The position numbers were made by a program, and so were the translations under genes. The notes beneath the pieces were generated by a model. It was not told the DNA's origin. It did not search any database and saw only the letters and a program-made list of their open reading frames with translations. 11,598 bases of DNA from Bryobacterales bacterium (GTDB taxonomy: Bacteria; Acidobacteriota; Terriglobia; Bryobacterales; Bryobacteraceae): the NCBI GenBank assembly GCA_003487005.1, contig DNFG01000373.1:1-11598 (forward strand), in the 5' to 3' direction. Numbering within the stretch: the stretch's first letter is position 1; each line of letters begins with the position of its first letter. Below, one piece after another: positions 1-7,744 of the stretch.

Positions 1-1
1 C

Positions 2-562
2 TACTTCGGTATGGAACTCTCCCGTCCCATCCTCAAAGTCGCCGCCCCCGCCACCCACGAACCGCCCACCGGCTTCATCGTCCCCAGCATCGAAGGCGAA
101 GTCTCCAGCTACTTCGAATGGCTCGGCGCCGGTCTGTACTGCCCCGACCAGCGCCAGGGCGCCATGCACGGACAGCAGTTCCTCGCCCGCCAACTCCTCT
201 ACGGCTCCGACGGCACCCAACTCTACCTCCGCCTCGACCTCCTCGAAGAACGCCCCGGCGCCCACGCCGGCCTCGAAATCCGCGTCTCCGTTGAAGGCTC
301 CGGCAACGACGTCGAACTCCACGCCCAACTCACCCGCACCGGCGCCATCCTCCTCAACCACGCCGCCAAGTCCGAAACCGCCCACTGCGCTTACGGCCGC
401 GTCTTCGAACTCTCCGTTGACCTCGAACTCCTCCAGATCGATCCGGACCAACCCGTCCGCCTCCAGGTCTCCCTCTGGTCCGGCGGCCTCCCCGCCGACG
501 CCCTCCCCCTCGAAGGCTGGATCGAGTTCATCCCCAACCAACCCGCCCCGTGGGGCGGGTAG
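2..562 (+). CDS. GH57-like glycoside hydrolase, C-terminal fragment (5' end outside window)
   Basis: The frame is open to the left edge. The ATG at 11 is probably internal, because no ribosome binding site precedes it and the frame continues upstream as Tyr-Phe-Gly. About 186 residues are visible. After a Pro-rich linker comes a beta-rich segment with the phrase IEGEVSSYFEWLGAGLY (about residues 30-46), followed by alternating hydrophobic strands and the ending PAPWGG. From memory, the DGEVxxYFEWLGAG phrase is typical of the C-terminal beta-sandwich domain of large bacterial GH57 (alpha-amylase/4-alpha-glucanotransferase-like) proteins. The catalytic (beta/alpha)7 barrel would lie upstream and cannot be checked here. 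If correct, the whole protein would act on alpha-glucans such as glycogen or starch in the cytoplasm. Codons are strongly C-ending, as in the following genes. A different protein sharing this accessory domain remains possible. Confidence 0.6.
   Translation, partial: YFGMELSRPILKVAAPATHEPPTGFIVPSIEGEVSSYFEWLGAGLYCPDQRQGAMHGQQFLARQLLYGSDGTQLYLRLDLLEERPGAHAGLEIRVSVEGSGNDVELHAQLTRTGAILLNHAAKSETAHCAYGRVFELSVDLELLQIDPDQPVRLQVSLWSGGLPADALPLEGWIEFIPNQPAPWGG
541..560. repeat. GC-rich palindrome at gene end
   Basis: ACCCGCCCC (541-549) pairs perfectly with GGGGCGGGT (552-560) around a 2-base centre, so the palindrome covers the last codons of the GH57-like gene and touches its stop codon. No T-run follows, so it is not a classic intrinsic terminator. 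It may be a REP-like element or a 3'-end stabilising hairpin; in-frame it encodes the terminal PAPWGG. Confidence 0.5.
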
Positions 563-580
563 CCATTCAGCACCCAGAAA

Positions 581-607
581 TGGTGTAATAGGACAGGAGT
601 TACACCA
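581..607 (+). promoter_or_regulatory. Inverted repeat around the vapB ribosome binding site (likely VapBC operator)
   Basis: TGGTGTAA (581-588) and TTACACCA (600-607) form a perfect 8-bp inverted repeat with an 11-nt spacer. The AGGAG ribosome binding site (595-599) lies in the spacer, and the right arm ends on the A of the vapB start codon. VapB/VapBC complexes are known to autorepress by binding palindromes at their own promoters, so an operator role is the natural inference. The same sequence in RNA could form a hairpin placing the ribosome binding site in the loop and the start codon at the stem base. Confidence 0.6.
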
Positions 608-876
608 TGGCTCTCAATCTCAAGAATCCTGAAGTTGAAAGTCTCGCCGCCGAGGCCGCTGCGCTCAGCGGGCAGTCCAAGACGGAAGCCGTCCGTCAGG
701 CGTTGCTCGAAAGTGTCCACAGACTTCGCCTTGGACGATCCCGCCAGGGTGCTCGGACCCGTGCGGAAGAGGTTCTCGCTGAATTCAGAAAGCAATTCCC
801 GAAAGCTCCCTTCGGTCGCCCCGTGACGAAGGCTCAGAGGGAGGAAATCCTGGGCTACGGGCCGGAAGGGTTCTGA
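607..876 (+). CDS. vapB: VapB-family antitoxin (PSK transcription-factor type)
   Basis: This is an 89-residue protein. Its N-terminus, MALNLKNPEVESLAAEAAAL followed by a GQSKTEAVRQAL helix, is the hallmark of the Rv0623/PSK-type VapB antitoxins (PF07704), which carry a ribbon-helix-helix-like DNA-binding N-terminus. The basic middle (about residues 40-60) and the C-terminal tail ending LGYGPEGF should wrap around the PIN toxin and block its active site. AGGAG at 595-599, 7 nt before the ATG, sets the start. The TGA stop shares its last base with the vapC ATG, implying translational coupling and a fixed antitoxin/toxin ratio. The palindrome at 581-607 suggests autoregulation. Family assignment is firm; partner and operator are inferred from context. 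Confidence 0.88.
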   Translation: MALNLKNPEVESLAAEAAALSGQSKTEAVRQALLESVHRLRLGRSRQGARTRAEEVLAEFRKQFPKAPFGRPVTKAQREEILGYGPEGF

Positions 877-1262
877 TGATCATCGACTCCTCGGCCCTCG
901 TCGCCATCGTGATGAGCGAACCGGGTCATGAGGAGTTGCTCGCACGTGTTCTTTCGGCCGCTCCCGCCGGCCTCCCCGCGCCTGCATTCGCCGAAACAGC
1001 CTTCGTCCTCTCCCGGCTTACTGGCGGTGATCCCCAACCCCATCTGGTCAAACTACTAGAGGCCTTGGACATCCAGATCATCCCATTCACCGAACGACAT
1101 GCACAACTCGCGGTCAGTTGCTTCCTGACGTTCGGAAAAGGCCGCCACCCCGCCTCGCTCAACTTCGGCGACTGCCTCGTCTACGCCGTCGCCAAAGCGG
1201 CCGGAGAGCCCCTCCTTTTCGTTGGCAACGATTTTGCCCGGACCGACCTCTCGCCGTCCTGA
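876..1262 (+). CDS. vapC: VapC-family PIN-domain ribonuclease toxin
   Basis: This 128-residue protein matches the usual size of VapC toxins. The PIN-domain acidic residues are all visible: D4 in MIIDSSAL, E40 in AFAETAFVL, D99 in FGDCLVYA and D119 in FVGNDFARTD. They would coordinate the Mg2+/Mn2+ used for RNA cleavage; VapC enzymes typically cut tRNA or rRNA and stop translation when the antitoxin is degraded. The RNA target cannot be read from sequence. GGAAGGG at 864-870, inside the end of vapB, serves as ribosome binding site, and the ATG overlaps the vapB TGA by one base. It is convergent with der, with only 9 bp between stop codons. The gene looks intact and active. Confidence 0.88.
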   Translation: MIIDSSALVAIVMSEPGHEELLARVLSAAPAGLPAPAFAETAFVLSRLTGGDPQPHLVKLLEALDIQIIPFTERHAQLAVSCFLTFGKGRHPASLNFGDCLVYAVAKAAGEPLLFVGNDFARTDLSPS

Positions 1263-1271
1263 CTTCCCCCC

Positions 1272-2624
1272 CTACACCCGCCCCCGCTCCGCCGGCGACG
1301 CCCGCTTCGCCCGGTACTTCAACACCACCGGCGTCCCCTTGAAATCGAATGCCTTGCGAATCCGGTTCACAATCGACCGCTCCGTCGAAAAATGTAACGG
1401 CTTCATGTTGTTCAGGAACATCACGAACGTCGGCGGCCGCACCGAAGGCTGTGTCACGAAGAAGATCCGCCGGTCCCGGTCCAGTTTCAGCGTCTCCGCC
1501 AGACGGTTCAATTCGCCCGTCCCCACCCGCCGGTTGTAATTCTCCCAAACCACCGCCAACCGCCGGTACAGCGTCTTCACCCCAAACCCTTCCTTCGCCG
1601 ACAGGAACACAATCGGCGCGTAATCCAGGAATTTGAACTGGTCCTTCACCGCCAGTTCATACTCCTTGCGCTTCTTGTCGTCGATCAGATCCCACTTGTT
1701 CACCACGATCACCAGCGCCCGCCCGTCCTCGTGCGCATACCCCCCGATCGTCGCGTCCGAACCCACCGGACCCTCCGTCGCGTCCACCACCAGCACCGCC
1801 ACATGCGACATCCGGATATGCCGCCGCGCCATCACCACGCTCAATTTCTCCGCCATTTCGTGCGTCTTGCCCCGCCGCCGGATCCCCGCCGTGTCCACGA
1901 ACGTGAACGTCTGCCCGTCTACTTCCACCGTTTCATCCACCGAATCCCGCGTCGTCCCCGCCACCGGACTCACGATCGCCCGGTCCGCCCCCACCATCGC
2001 GTTCAGCAGCGTCGACTTGCCCACGTTCGGCCGCCCGATGATCGCCACCCGCACCGCCGCCGGACGCTCGTCCTTCGCCGGCGGTTCATCCCCGCTCTCT
2101 TCCACTGGCTCTTCCGGGAATCCTTCCGTCGCCGCGTCCAGCAACTCCCACAACCCCAACCGGTGCTCCGCCGACACCGCCAGAACCGGGTCGAAACCCA
2201 GTTCGTGGAACTCGTGCATCAGCGACTCCCGCTTCGGGTCGTCAATCTTGTTCACCGCCAGAATCACCGGCTTCTTCAACCGCCGCAAAATCTGCGCCAG
2301 TTCGCGGTCCGCCATCGTGATCTCGGTCCGCCCGTCGATCAGAAAAATGATCCGCGCCGCCCCCTCCAGCGCAAACCGCGCCTGCTTCAGGATCTGCGCC
2401 GGAATTAACTGCTGGTCGTCCGGCACAATGCCGCCCGTGTCGATCAGCTCAAACGGCCGCCGCCGGTGCATCGCCTCGCCATGAATCCGGTCCCTCGTAA
2501 TCCCCGGTTCATCGCCCACAATGGACCGCCTCTGCCCCAACAGGGCATTAAACAGCGTCGATTTCCCGACATTCGGCCGCCCCACAATGACTATCACGGG
2601 CAGTCCGGCACGCAGTGGCTTCAC
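1272..2624 (-). CDS. der: Ribosome biogenesis GTPase Der (EngA)
   Basis: This 450-residue protein has the tandem GTPase architecture unique to Der/EngA. The first G domain has GRPNVGKST at residues 15-23, DTGG at 62-65 and NKID at 125-128. An acidic linker (about 170-187) precedes the second G domain, with GRPNVGKST at 197-205, a DTAG switch and NKWD. The C-terminal KH-like domain begins around residue 370 and contains the usual segment near FVMFLNNMKPLHFS. Der binds the 50S precursor and is essential for large-subunit assembly in most bacteria. Translation probably starts at GTG (2622-2624), because an in-frame TAG lies four codons upstream and the next GTG is almost at the first P-loop; the purine-rich GAGAGG is unusually close to this start. 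The gene is divergent from the propeller gene and convergent with vapC. Length is normal. Confidence 0.95.
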   Translation of the reverse strand: MKPLRAGLPVIVIVGRPNVGKSTLFNALLGQRRSIVGDEPGITRDRIHGEAMHRRRPFELIDTGGIVPDDQQLIPAQILKQARFALEGAARIIFLIDGRTEITMADRELAQILRRLKKPVILAVNKIDDPKRESLMHEFHELGFDPVLAVSAEHRLGLWELLDAATEGFPEEPVEESGDEPPAKDERPAAVRVAIIGRPNVGKSTLLNAMVGADRAIVSPVAGTTRDSVDETVEVDGQTFTFVDTAGIRRRGKTHEMAEKLSVVMARRHIRMSHVAVLVVDATEGPVGSDATIGGYAHEDGRALVIVVNKWDLIDDKKRKEYELAVKDQFKFLDYAPIVFLSAKEGFGVKTLYRRLAVVWENYNRRVGTGELNRLAETLKLDRDRRIFFVTQPSVRPPTFVMFLNNMKPLHFSTERSIVNRIRKAFDFKGTPVVLKYRAKRASPAERGRV

Positions 2625-2677
2625 CCTCTCAACCTAGCACGCGCTGCCCCCGCCCCCGTATATTGGGTAGACCCACC

Positions 2678-4930
2678 ATGAACCGCACTCTGCCTTTTTG
2701 CCTCTTCTTCGCCGCGCTCGCCTCCGCCCAGTCCATCACCGTCCCCCCCTTCCCCGCCGAATCGCGCGAGTTCTTCACCACCGCCCAAGGCCTCCCCTCC
2801 AACGACATCCGCTCCATCGCCGTCACTACCGCCGGCGCTGTCTTCGCCGCCACCCCCGCCGGACTCGCCCGCCTCGATAACAACCGCTGGACCGCCGCCG
2901 CCCCCGAACCCGTCCTCCACCTCGCCTCCGCAGGCGACCAGGTCTTCTACACCACCGACACCGCCCTCCACCGCCTCGGTCAGGGCCAGATCGCGCCTCT
3001 CTCCCAACCCGAAGCCCTCGCCGCCGCCAACAACCGCGTGTGGGCCGCCGCCGCCGGCAAAATCATCGAAATCGCCGGCGCCCAGGTCCGCGAACACCCC
3101 TCCCCCGGCCTCGTCCGTCAAATCGCCCTCTCCCCGTCTGGAAGAATCGTTCTCGCCACCCAAAACGGCGTTTTTGAGCTCGAAAACAGCATCTGGAAGC
3201 GCATTCTTGCGAACGATTGGTCGCTCAATGACGCGCGCGCCGCCGCCTTTGACGCCCAGAACACCCTCTGGATCGCCACCCCCGCCTGCGTCGCCAACCA
3301 AACCGCGGACGGCCATTGGCGCACCTTCACCGGCCGCAACGGCTTACCCTACAACGACTTCACCTTCGCCGCCGCCACCCGAGAACCCTGGTTCACCACG
3401 CGCCTCGGCGCCATCCGATTCGACGGCCACGACTTCCGCTACCGCCAGGGCCTCCGCTACCTCCCCAGCGACGACGTCCGCGCCGTCGCCCTCGCCCCCA
3501 ACGGCGACGCCTGGTTCGCCACCGCCGCGGGCGTGGGTGTCATCCGCCGGAAGACCGTCACTTTGGCGGAGAAAGCGCGCTATTTCGAGGATGAAATCGA
3601 CAAATACCATCGCCGGACGCCCTTCGAATACATCCTCGAAGTCGCTCTCGCCGCCCCCGGCGACAAATCAAAGATCACCCAGCACGACTCCGACAACGAC
3701 GGCCTCTGGACCGCCATGTACGGCGCCGGCGAATGTTTCGCCTGGGCCGCCACGAAAGACCCCAAAGCCCGCGCCCGCGCCACGAAAGCCTTCGAAGCGC
3801 TTCGTTTTCTCGGCAATGTCACCCAGGGCGGCCCCAACCCCGCCCCGCCCGGATTCGTCGCCCGCACCATCCTCCCCACCTCCGGCCCCGATCCCAACGC
3901 CACCCACTACACCCCAGAGCGCGACGCCGAACGCCGCCGCACCGTCGATTCCAAGTGGAAAATCATCTCCCCCCGCTGGCCCAAAAGCGCCGACGGCCAG
4001 TGGTTCTGGAAAAGCGACACCAGCAGCGACGAACTCGACGGACACTACTTCCTCAACGGCCTTTACTTCGACCTGGTAGCCGAATCCCCGGAAGAGAAAC
4101 AGCGCGTCCGCGACCAGGTCACCGCGATGACCGACCATCTCATCAGCCACGGCTTCAAGTACATCGACCACGACGGCCAACCTACCCGCTGGGGCTACTT
4201 CGATCCCGAATCACTCAACTTCGACTCCACCTGGTTCGAGGAGCGCGGACTCAATTCGCTCAGCATGTTGACCTACCTGCGCATCGCCCACCACATTACC
4301 GGCCACGACCGTTACCAGCAGGCCTTCCAGCGCCTCGTCCGCGAACACGGTTACGCCATGAACCTGATGGTCCCCAAGATCCAGTCCGGTCCCGGCGCCG
4401 GCAATCAGAGCGACGACGAGATGGCCTTCATGAACTACTACCACCTGCTCAAGTACGAGAAGGATCCGAAGATCCGGCAGATGGTGGCCCTGTCGCTTCA
4501 CCGCTACTGGCAGTTGGAAGCCCCGGAAATGAACCCCTTCTTCAACTTCGTCGCGGCATTCGCCCTTAAAGGCGCCACCTACACCGACGCCTACGGCACG
4601 AATCCCATGGACCTCCCCGGCGCCGAATGGCTCGATGATTCAGTCGAAACCCTCCGCCGCATTCCGCTCGACCGCGTCAACTGGAGCTATCGCAACAGCC
4701 ACCGCCTCGACATCACCCCGCTGGAAGACCACAAACGCGAAAACGGCGGCAAGGGCGCCGGCCATCGCCCCAACGGCAAAGTGATCCCGTACGACGAGCA
4801 GTTCGTCCAGCACTGGAACCACGACCCGTGGCGTCTCGACTTCAACGGCCAGGGCCGCACTCTCGCCACCGGCGCCGTGTACCTGTTGCCCTACTACATG
4901 GGTCTCTACCACGGCTTCATCCGCGAATAG
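2678..4930 (+). CDS. Secreted propeller protein with C-terminal predicted alpha/alpha domain
   Basis: I choose the ATG at 2678 (750 residues) rather than 2615, because it starts a clear Sec signal peptide, MNRTLPFCLFFAALASAQS, and avoids overlap with der. Residues about 20-295 contain blades like the ligand-sensing propeller repeats of hybrid two-component systems (Reg_prop type): GLPSNDIRSIAV, then GLPYNDFTFAA near residue 222, and several W/FATxxGVxxxR strands. Residues about 300-750 form a second region of amphipathic helices, with HDSDNDGLWTAMYGAGECFA near residue 335 and LTYLRIAHHITGHDRYQQAF near residue 530. This resembles an (alpha/alpha)6 toroid of glycan-active enzymes, but I cannot name a family or a catalytic residue with confidence. 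There is no transmembrane helix or kinase domain after the propeller. A TATATT at 2659-2664 could be a -10 element. Function unknown; a periplasmic or outer-surface role in polysaccharide binding or degradation is a guess. Confidence 0.8.
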   Translation: MNRTLPFCLFFAALASAQSITVPPFPAESREFFTTAQGLPSNDIRSIAVTTAGAVFAATPAGLARLDNNRWTAAAPEPVLHLASAGDQVFYTTDTALHRLGQGQIAPLSQPEALAAANNRVWAAAAGKIIEIAGAQVREHPSPGLVRQIALSPSGRIVLATQNGVFELENSIWKRILANDWSLNDARAAAFDAQNTLWIATPACVANQTADGHWRTFTGRNGLPYNDFTFAAATREPWFTTRLGAIRFDGHDFRYRQGLRYLPSDDVRAVALAPNGDAWFATAAGVGVIRRKTVTLAEKARYFEDEIDKYHRRTPFEYILEVALAAPGDKSKITQHDSDNDGLWTAMYGAGECFAWAATKDPKARARATKAFEALRFLGNVTQGGPNPAPPGFVARTILPTSGPDPNATHYTPERDAERRRTVDSKWKIISPRWPKSADGQWFWKSDTSSDELDGHYFLNGLYFDLVAESPEEKQRVRDQVTAMTDHLISHGFKYIDHDGQPTRWGYFDPESLNFDSTWFEERGLNSLSMLTYLRIAHHITGHDRYQQAFQRLVREHGYAMNLMVPKIQSGPGAGNQSDDEMAFMNYYHLLKYEKDPKIRQMVALSLHRYWQLEAPEMNPFFNFVAAFALKGATYTDAYGTNPMDLPGAEWLDDSVETLRRIPLDRVNWSYRNSHRLDITPLEDHKRENGGKGAGHRPNGKVIPYDEQFVQHWNHDPWRLDFNGQGRTLATGAVYLLPYYMGLYHGFIRE

Positions 4931-4945
4931 ACGCCCCGCGCGCAA

Positions 4946-5773
4946 CTAGGGGAGTTCAAACACCGCCAGAATCGGGAAGTGATCCGACGGATACCGCCCC
5001 TCGCGGTTGTCGGTCAGCGAGTGCGCCTCCAGCACTTTCCACGGCGCGCGGTACAGGATCCAATCGATCCGCGCCGCGCCCGGCGTGCCTTTGAACCCAT
5101 GGAACGTGCCTTCCGGACCGCTCTTCTTCGCCGCGTTCGTCCAGGCATCCTTCAGAACCGCCGTCAGCGTCTCGTACGCGCCACCCTCGGCAGGCGCATT
5201 GAAATCGCCCGTCACCAGCAGCGGCAGCGTTTCCTCGTACAAAGCCAACCGGTTCGCGATCACCCGCGCGCTCATCCGCCGCGCGTGGTCGTCTTCGCGC
5301 CGGTGGGCGAAGTGCGTGTTCGTGAACAGGAACTTCTGGCCCGTCGCCTTGATCTCGAACAATCCCCATGTCGCCATGCGAGGCAGGCTCATGTTCCAGG
5401 CGCTGGAACCCGCACGCTCCGGCGTCAGTGACAGCCAGTAGTTGCCCGAATCCACCAGCGTCAGCCGGTCGGTCCGGTAGAACACGCCCATGTGCTCGTC
5501 TTCCTGGTTGCCCCGCCGGCTCACCCCAAACCACTTGTATTCCGGCAGTGCCTGATCGATGTACTGCCCTTGCATGTAGAGCAGTTCCTGCGTCCCAATC
5601 AGATCCGGATTGTGTTTCCGGATCGTCGCCACCAGAAAATCGCGCCGGTTCTCCCAGATGTCCGGACCATCGCTTTTCGCCGCGTAGCGCACGTTGAACG
5701 ACATCACCCGCAGCGTTTCGGCGGAAGCCGGCAGCGCGGCGGCAAGGCAGAGCAGGGCTGTGGCAAGTCTCAT
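4946..5773 (-). CDS. Secreted endonuclease/exonuclease/phosphatase (EEP) family protein
   Basis: Translation is best started at the ATG (5771-5773), giving 275 residues with the signal peptide MRLATALLCLAAALPASA. The upstream GTG at 5791 would add six non-signal-like residues. The DNase I-like EEP signature is complete: N27 in MSFNVR, E63 in IGTQE, H154 in TNTHF, D190 and N192 in TGDFNAP, and D264-H265 in SDHFP. These residues bind Mg2+ and activate water for phosphodiester or phosphomonoester cleavage. Exported members of this family act on nucleic acids, phosphoinositides or sphingomyelin; the substrate cannot be decided here. Residues 27-60 (FNVR, then DIWENRR) resemble the subgroup often found beside carbohydrate genes. 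It is divergent from the epimerase gene with 20 bp between starts, and convergent with the propeller gene with 15 bp between stops. Confidence 0.88.
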   Translation of the reverse strand: MRLATALLCLAAALPASAETLRVMSFNVRYAAKSDGPDIWENRRDFLVATIRKHNPDLIGTQELLYMQGQYIDQALPEYKWFGVSRRGNQEDEHMGVFYRTDRLTLVDSGNYWLSLTPERAGSSAWNMSLPRMATWGLFEIKATGQKFLFTNTHFAHRREDDHARRMSARVIANRLALYEETLPLLVTGDFNAPAEGGAYETLTAVLKDAWTNAAKKSGPEGTFHGFKGTPGAARIDWILYRAPWKVLEAHSLTDNREGRYPSDHFPILAVFELP

Positions 5774-5780
5774 CACGTTA

Positions 5781-5786
5781 TAGAAT
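5781..5786 (+). promoter_or_regulatory. Possible -10 element for a leaderless epimerase-operon transcript
   Basis: TAGAAT sits 7 bp before the ATG at 5794, so transcription would begin at or next to the start codon. No Shine-Dalgarno sequence is visible in the 20 bp between the two divergent starts. The expected -35 position (about 5758-5763, CTGTGG) is poor, so support is weak. Confidence 0.3.
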
Positions 5787-5793
5787 CGCACGC

Positions 5794-7074
5794 ATGAAGC
5801 GCCGTCTGTTCGCCACCTTCCTCGCCTGCGCCCTCGCTCTCGCCGCGGCGCCGCCGGAATCCTACATCGCCGGATTCGAACAAACTCTCAACGAGAACAT
5901 CCTCGGTTTCTGGTACCCTCGCGCCATCGACCGGGCCAACGGCGGCTACAAAATGAACTTCGGCCCCGCCGGCGAGGAACTCGGCGCCGGCCCCAAGACC
6001 CTCGTCACCCAGGCCCGCACCGTCTGGTTCTTCGCCCGCGCCGCCCGCGCCGGCTATGGCGACCGCAAACAACTCCTCGCCGCCGCCGACCACGGCTACC
6101 GCTTCCTGACCCAGAAGATGTGGAACCCCAGACACGGCGGTTTCGCCTGGGAGACCGACGCCGCCGGCGCTCCCACGCGCCCCAAAATCCACATGTACGG
6201 CCAAAGCTTCGCCCTCTACGCCCTCAGCGAATACGCCCTCGCCTCCGGCCGCAAGGACGTCCTCGCCTTCGCCATCAAGGTCTTTGACCAGTGGGAGAAG
6301 ACCGCCCACGACAAAATCCACGGCGGCTACCTCGAATTCTTCAACGAAGACTGGTCCCCCGCCTCCCCCAACGAGCGCAGCTACATGTCCGGCGATTCCA
6401 CCGTCAAGCTCATGAATACTCACCTCCATCTGATGGAGGCTCTCACCACCTTCTACCGCGCCTCCCGGCTTCCCCTCGCCCGCGAACGTCTCCTCGAACT
6501 CATGGCCATTGAAAGCAATGCCGTCGTCCGCAAAGGCGTCACCGTCTGCACCGACCAGTACCAGCGCGACTGGACCCCCATCCTCTCCGGCGCGGGCGGC
6601 CGCGCCAGTTACGGTCATGACCTGGAGAACATCTGGCTCCTCGTCGATGCCGCCGATGCCGCCGGGGTTCCCGTCGGCCCCTACCTCGACCTCTTCCGCG
6701 AGAATTTCGGCTACTCGATGAAGTACGGCTGGGACGATGTCCACGGCGGCTTCTGGTACAGCGGATGGATCAGCCAGCCCGCCGACAACCGCACCAAAAG
6801 CTGGTGGGTCCAGTCCGAAGTCCTTGTCAGCGCCCTCACCATGTACCGCCTCACGGGCGACCCCCTCTATTGGGACGTCTTCGAAAAGACCTGGACCTTC
6901 GTCCGCCAGCACCAGATCGACCACGAGAATGGCGAATGGTGGGAGATCGTCGACGAAAACCTCCGCACCCGCGGCAACAAGGGCTATGGGTGGAAAGCCG
7001 GATACCACAACGGCCGTGCGATGATCGAAGGAATCTCTCTGCTCCGGCAGATCAGTAAGGAAGTCAAACGATGA
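5794..7074 (+). CDS. Exported AGE-family sugar epimerase/isomerase (cellobiose 2-epimerase-like)
   Basis: This 426-residue protein has an N-terminal signal peptide ([19 protein letters not shown]) followed by an (alpha/alpha)6 toroid of the N-acylglucosamine/cellobiose 2-epimerase family. Diagnostic motifs are in order: [16 protein letters not shown] (H210/H212), [11 protein letters not shown] (H275, E278), KSWWVQSEV, and [12 protein letters not shown] (H405). In characterised cellobiose 2-epimerases, histidines in the last motifs act as acid/base in epimerising the C2 of a reducing-end sugar through a cis-enediolate. The likely reaction is therefore 2-epimerisation or aldose-ketose isomerisation of a glucose- or mannose-containing sugar; the exact substrate is unknown. 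The signal peptide is noteworthy, because well-studied AGE enzymes are cytoplasmic. The TGA stop overlaps the next gene's ATG by 4 bp (ATGA), indicating one operon with the DUF1080 protein. Confidence 0.88.
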   Translation: MKRRLFATFLACALALAAAPPESYIAGFEQTLNENILGFWYPRAIDRANGGYKMNFGPAGEELGAGPKTLVTQARTVWFFARAARAGYGDRKQLLAAADHGYRFLTQKMWNPRHGGFAWETDAAGAPTRPKIHMYGQSFALYALSEYALASGRKDVLAFAIKVFDQWEKTAHDKIHGGYLEFFNEDWSPASPNERSYMSGDSTVKLMNTHLHLMEALTTFYRASRLPLARERLLELMAIESNAVVRKGVTVCTDQYQRDWTPILSGAGGRASYGHDLENIWLLVDAADAAGVPVGPYLDLFRENFGYSMKYGWDDVHGGFWYSGWISQPADNRTKSWWVQSEVLVSALTMYRLTGDPLYWDVFEKTWTFVRQHQIDHENGEWWEIVDENLRTRGNKGYGWKAGYHNGRAMIEGISLLRQISKEVKR

Positions 7075-7715
7075 AGCTCTCCAGACGCGCCCTCCTGACC
7101 ACTCTTTCCGCGTCGGCTCTCGCCGCCCAACAGGCCGAGACCGGTTTCAAGTCCCTCTTCGACGGCTCCACGCTCAATGGCTGGAAACTCATCCGCGGCC
7201 GCGGCCGCGGCTACGTCGTCGAGAACGGGGTCATCGTCTGCCCCGAGGATGGCGGCGGCAATCTGTTCACTGAACGCGAGTACGGCGACTTCGTCCTTCG
7301 CCTCGACTGGCGCCTTTGGGAAGGCGGCAACAACGGCATCGGCATCCGCGCTCCCCTCGAAGGCGACGCCGCGTATGTCGGCATGGAAATCCAGGTTCTC
7401 GACGACGAATCCCCCAAGTACAAAGGCCGGCTCAAGCCCACCCAATACACGGGTTCGATCTACGACGTCTTCCCCGCCCGCACCGGATTCGTCAAACGCG
7501 ACGGAGCCTGGAACAGTTACGAAATCACCGCCTACGGCCCGCGCATTCACATCGTCCTCAATGGCGAGACCACCCTCGATGCGGACCTCAGCCGCGTTGC
7601 CGACGAAGCCGTCCTGCGCCGCCACCCCGGCCTCCGCCGCCGCAGCGGTCACATCGGTTTTCTCGGCCACGGCACTCGTGTCGAATTTCGCAATATCCGT
7701 GTTCGGGAAATGTAA
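7071..7715 (+). CDS. Exported 3-keto-disaccharide hydrolase-type protein (DUF1080)
   Basis: This 214-residue protein has an N-terminal export signal, [20 protein letters not shown]; its SRRALL segment resembles a Tat motif but could also be Sec. The remainder is a concanavalin-like beta-sandwich of PF06439 (DUF1080, 3-keto-disaccharide hydrolase), beginning with the family's opening [14 protein letters not shown]. It continues with [28 protein letters not shown] and, near the C-terminus, GHIGFLGHG then [10 protein letters not shown]. Members of this family are linked to hydrolysis of 3-keto-glycosides produced by Gfo/Idh-type oxidoreductases, but many are uncharacterised. AAGGAAG at 7057-7063, 7 nt before the ATG, is a good ribosome binding site, and the 4-bp overlap couples translation to the epimerase. 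Leucine codons by my count are 15 CTC, 3 CTG, 3 CTT and no TTG, a useful reference for the left genome. Confidence 0.9.
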   Translation: MKLSRRALLTTLSASALAAQQAETGFKSLFDGSTLNGWKLIRGRGRGYVVENGVIVCPEDGGGNLFTEREYGDFVLRLDWRLWEGGNNGIGIRAPLEGDAAYVGMEIQVLDDESPKYKGRLKPTQYTGSIYDVFPARTGFVKRDGAWNSYEITAYGPRIHIVLNGETTLDADLSRVADEAVLRRHPGLRRRSGHIGFLGHGTRVEFRNIRVREM

Positions 7716-7744
7716 TTCCGATTGAGCGAAAATGGCCTTATAGA

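Noticed and set aside
1633..2484. 283-residue plus-strand frame opposite der
   Set aside because: Ser/Thr/Arg-rich shadow with no motifs; der on the minus strand has all GTPase motifs.
5773..7008. 411-residue open frame on the minus strand opposite the epimerase gene
   Set aside because: It is the codon-aligned antisense of a gene with extreme C-ending codons, giving Gly/Glu/Val/Ala-rich sequence without family motifs; the plus-strand gene has clear AGE signatures.
7316..7744. Upstream extension of the kinase frame to an ATG at 7316
   Set aside because: It is Arg/His/Pro-rich shadow sequence inside the DUF1080 gene; a start at GTG 7745 is more plausible.
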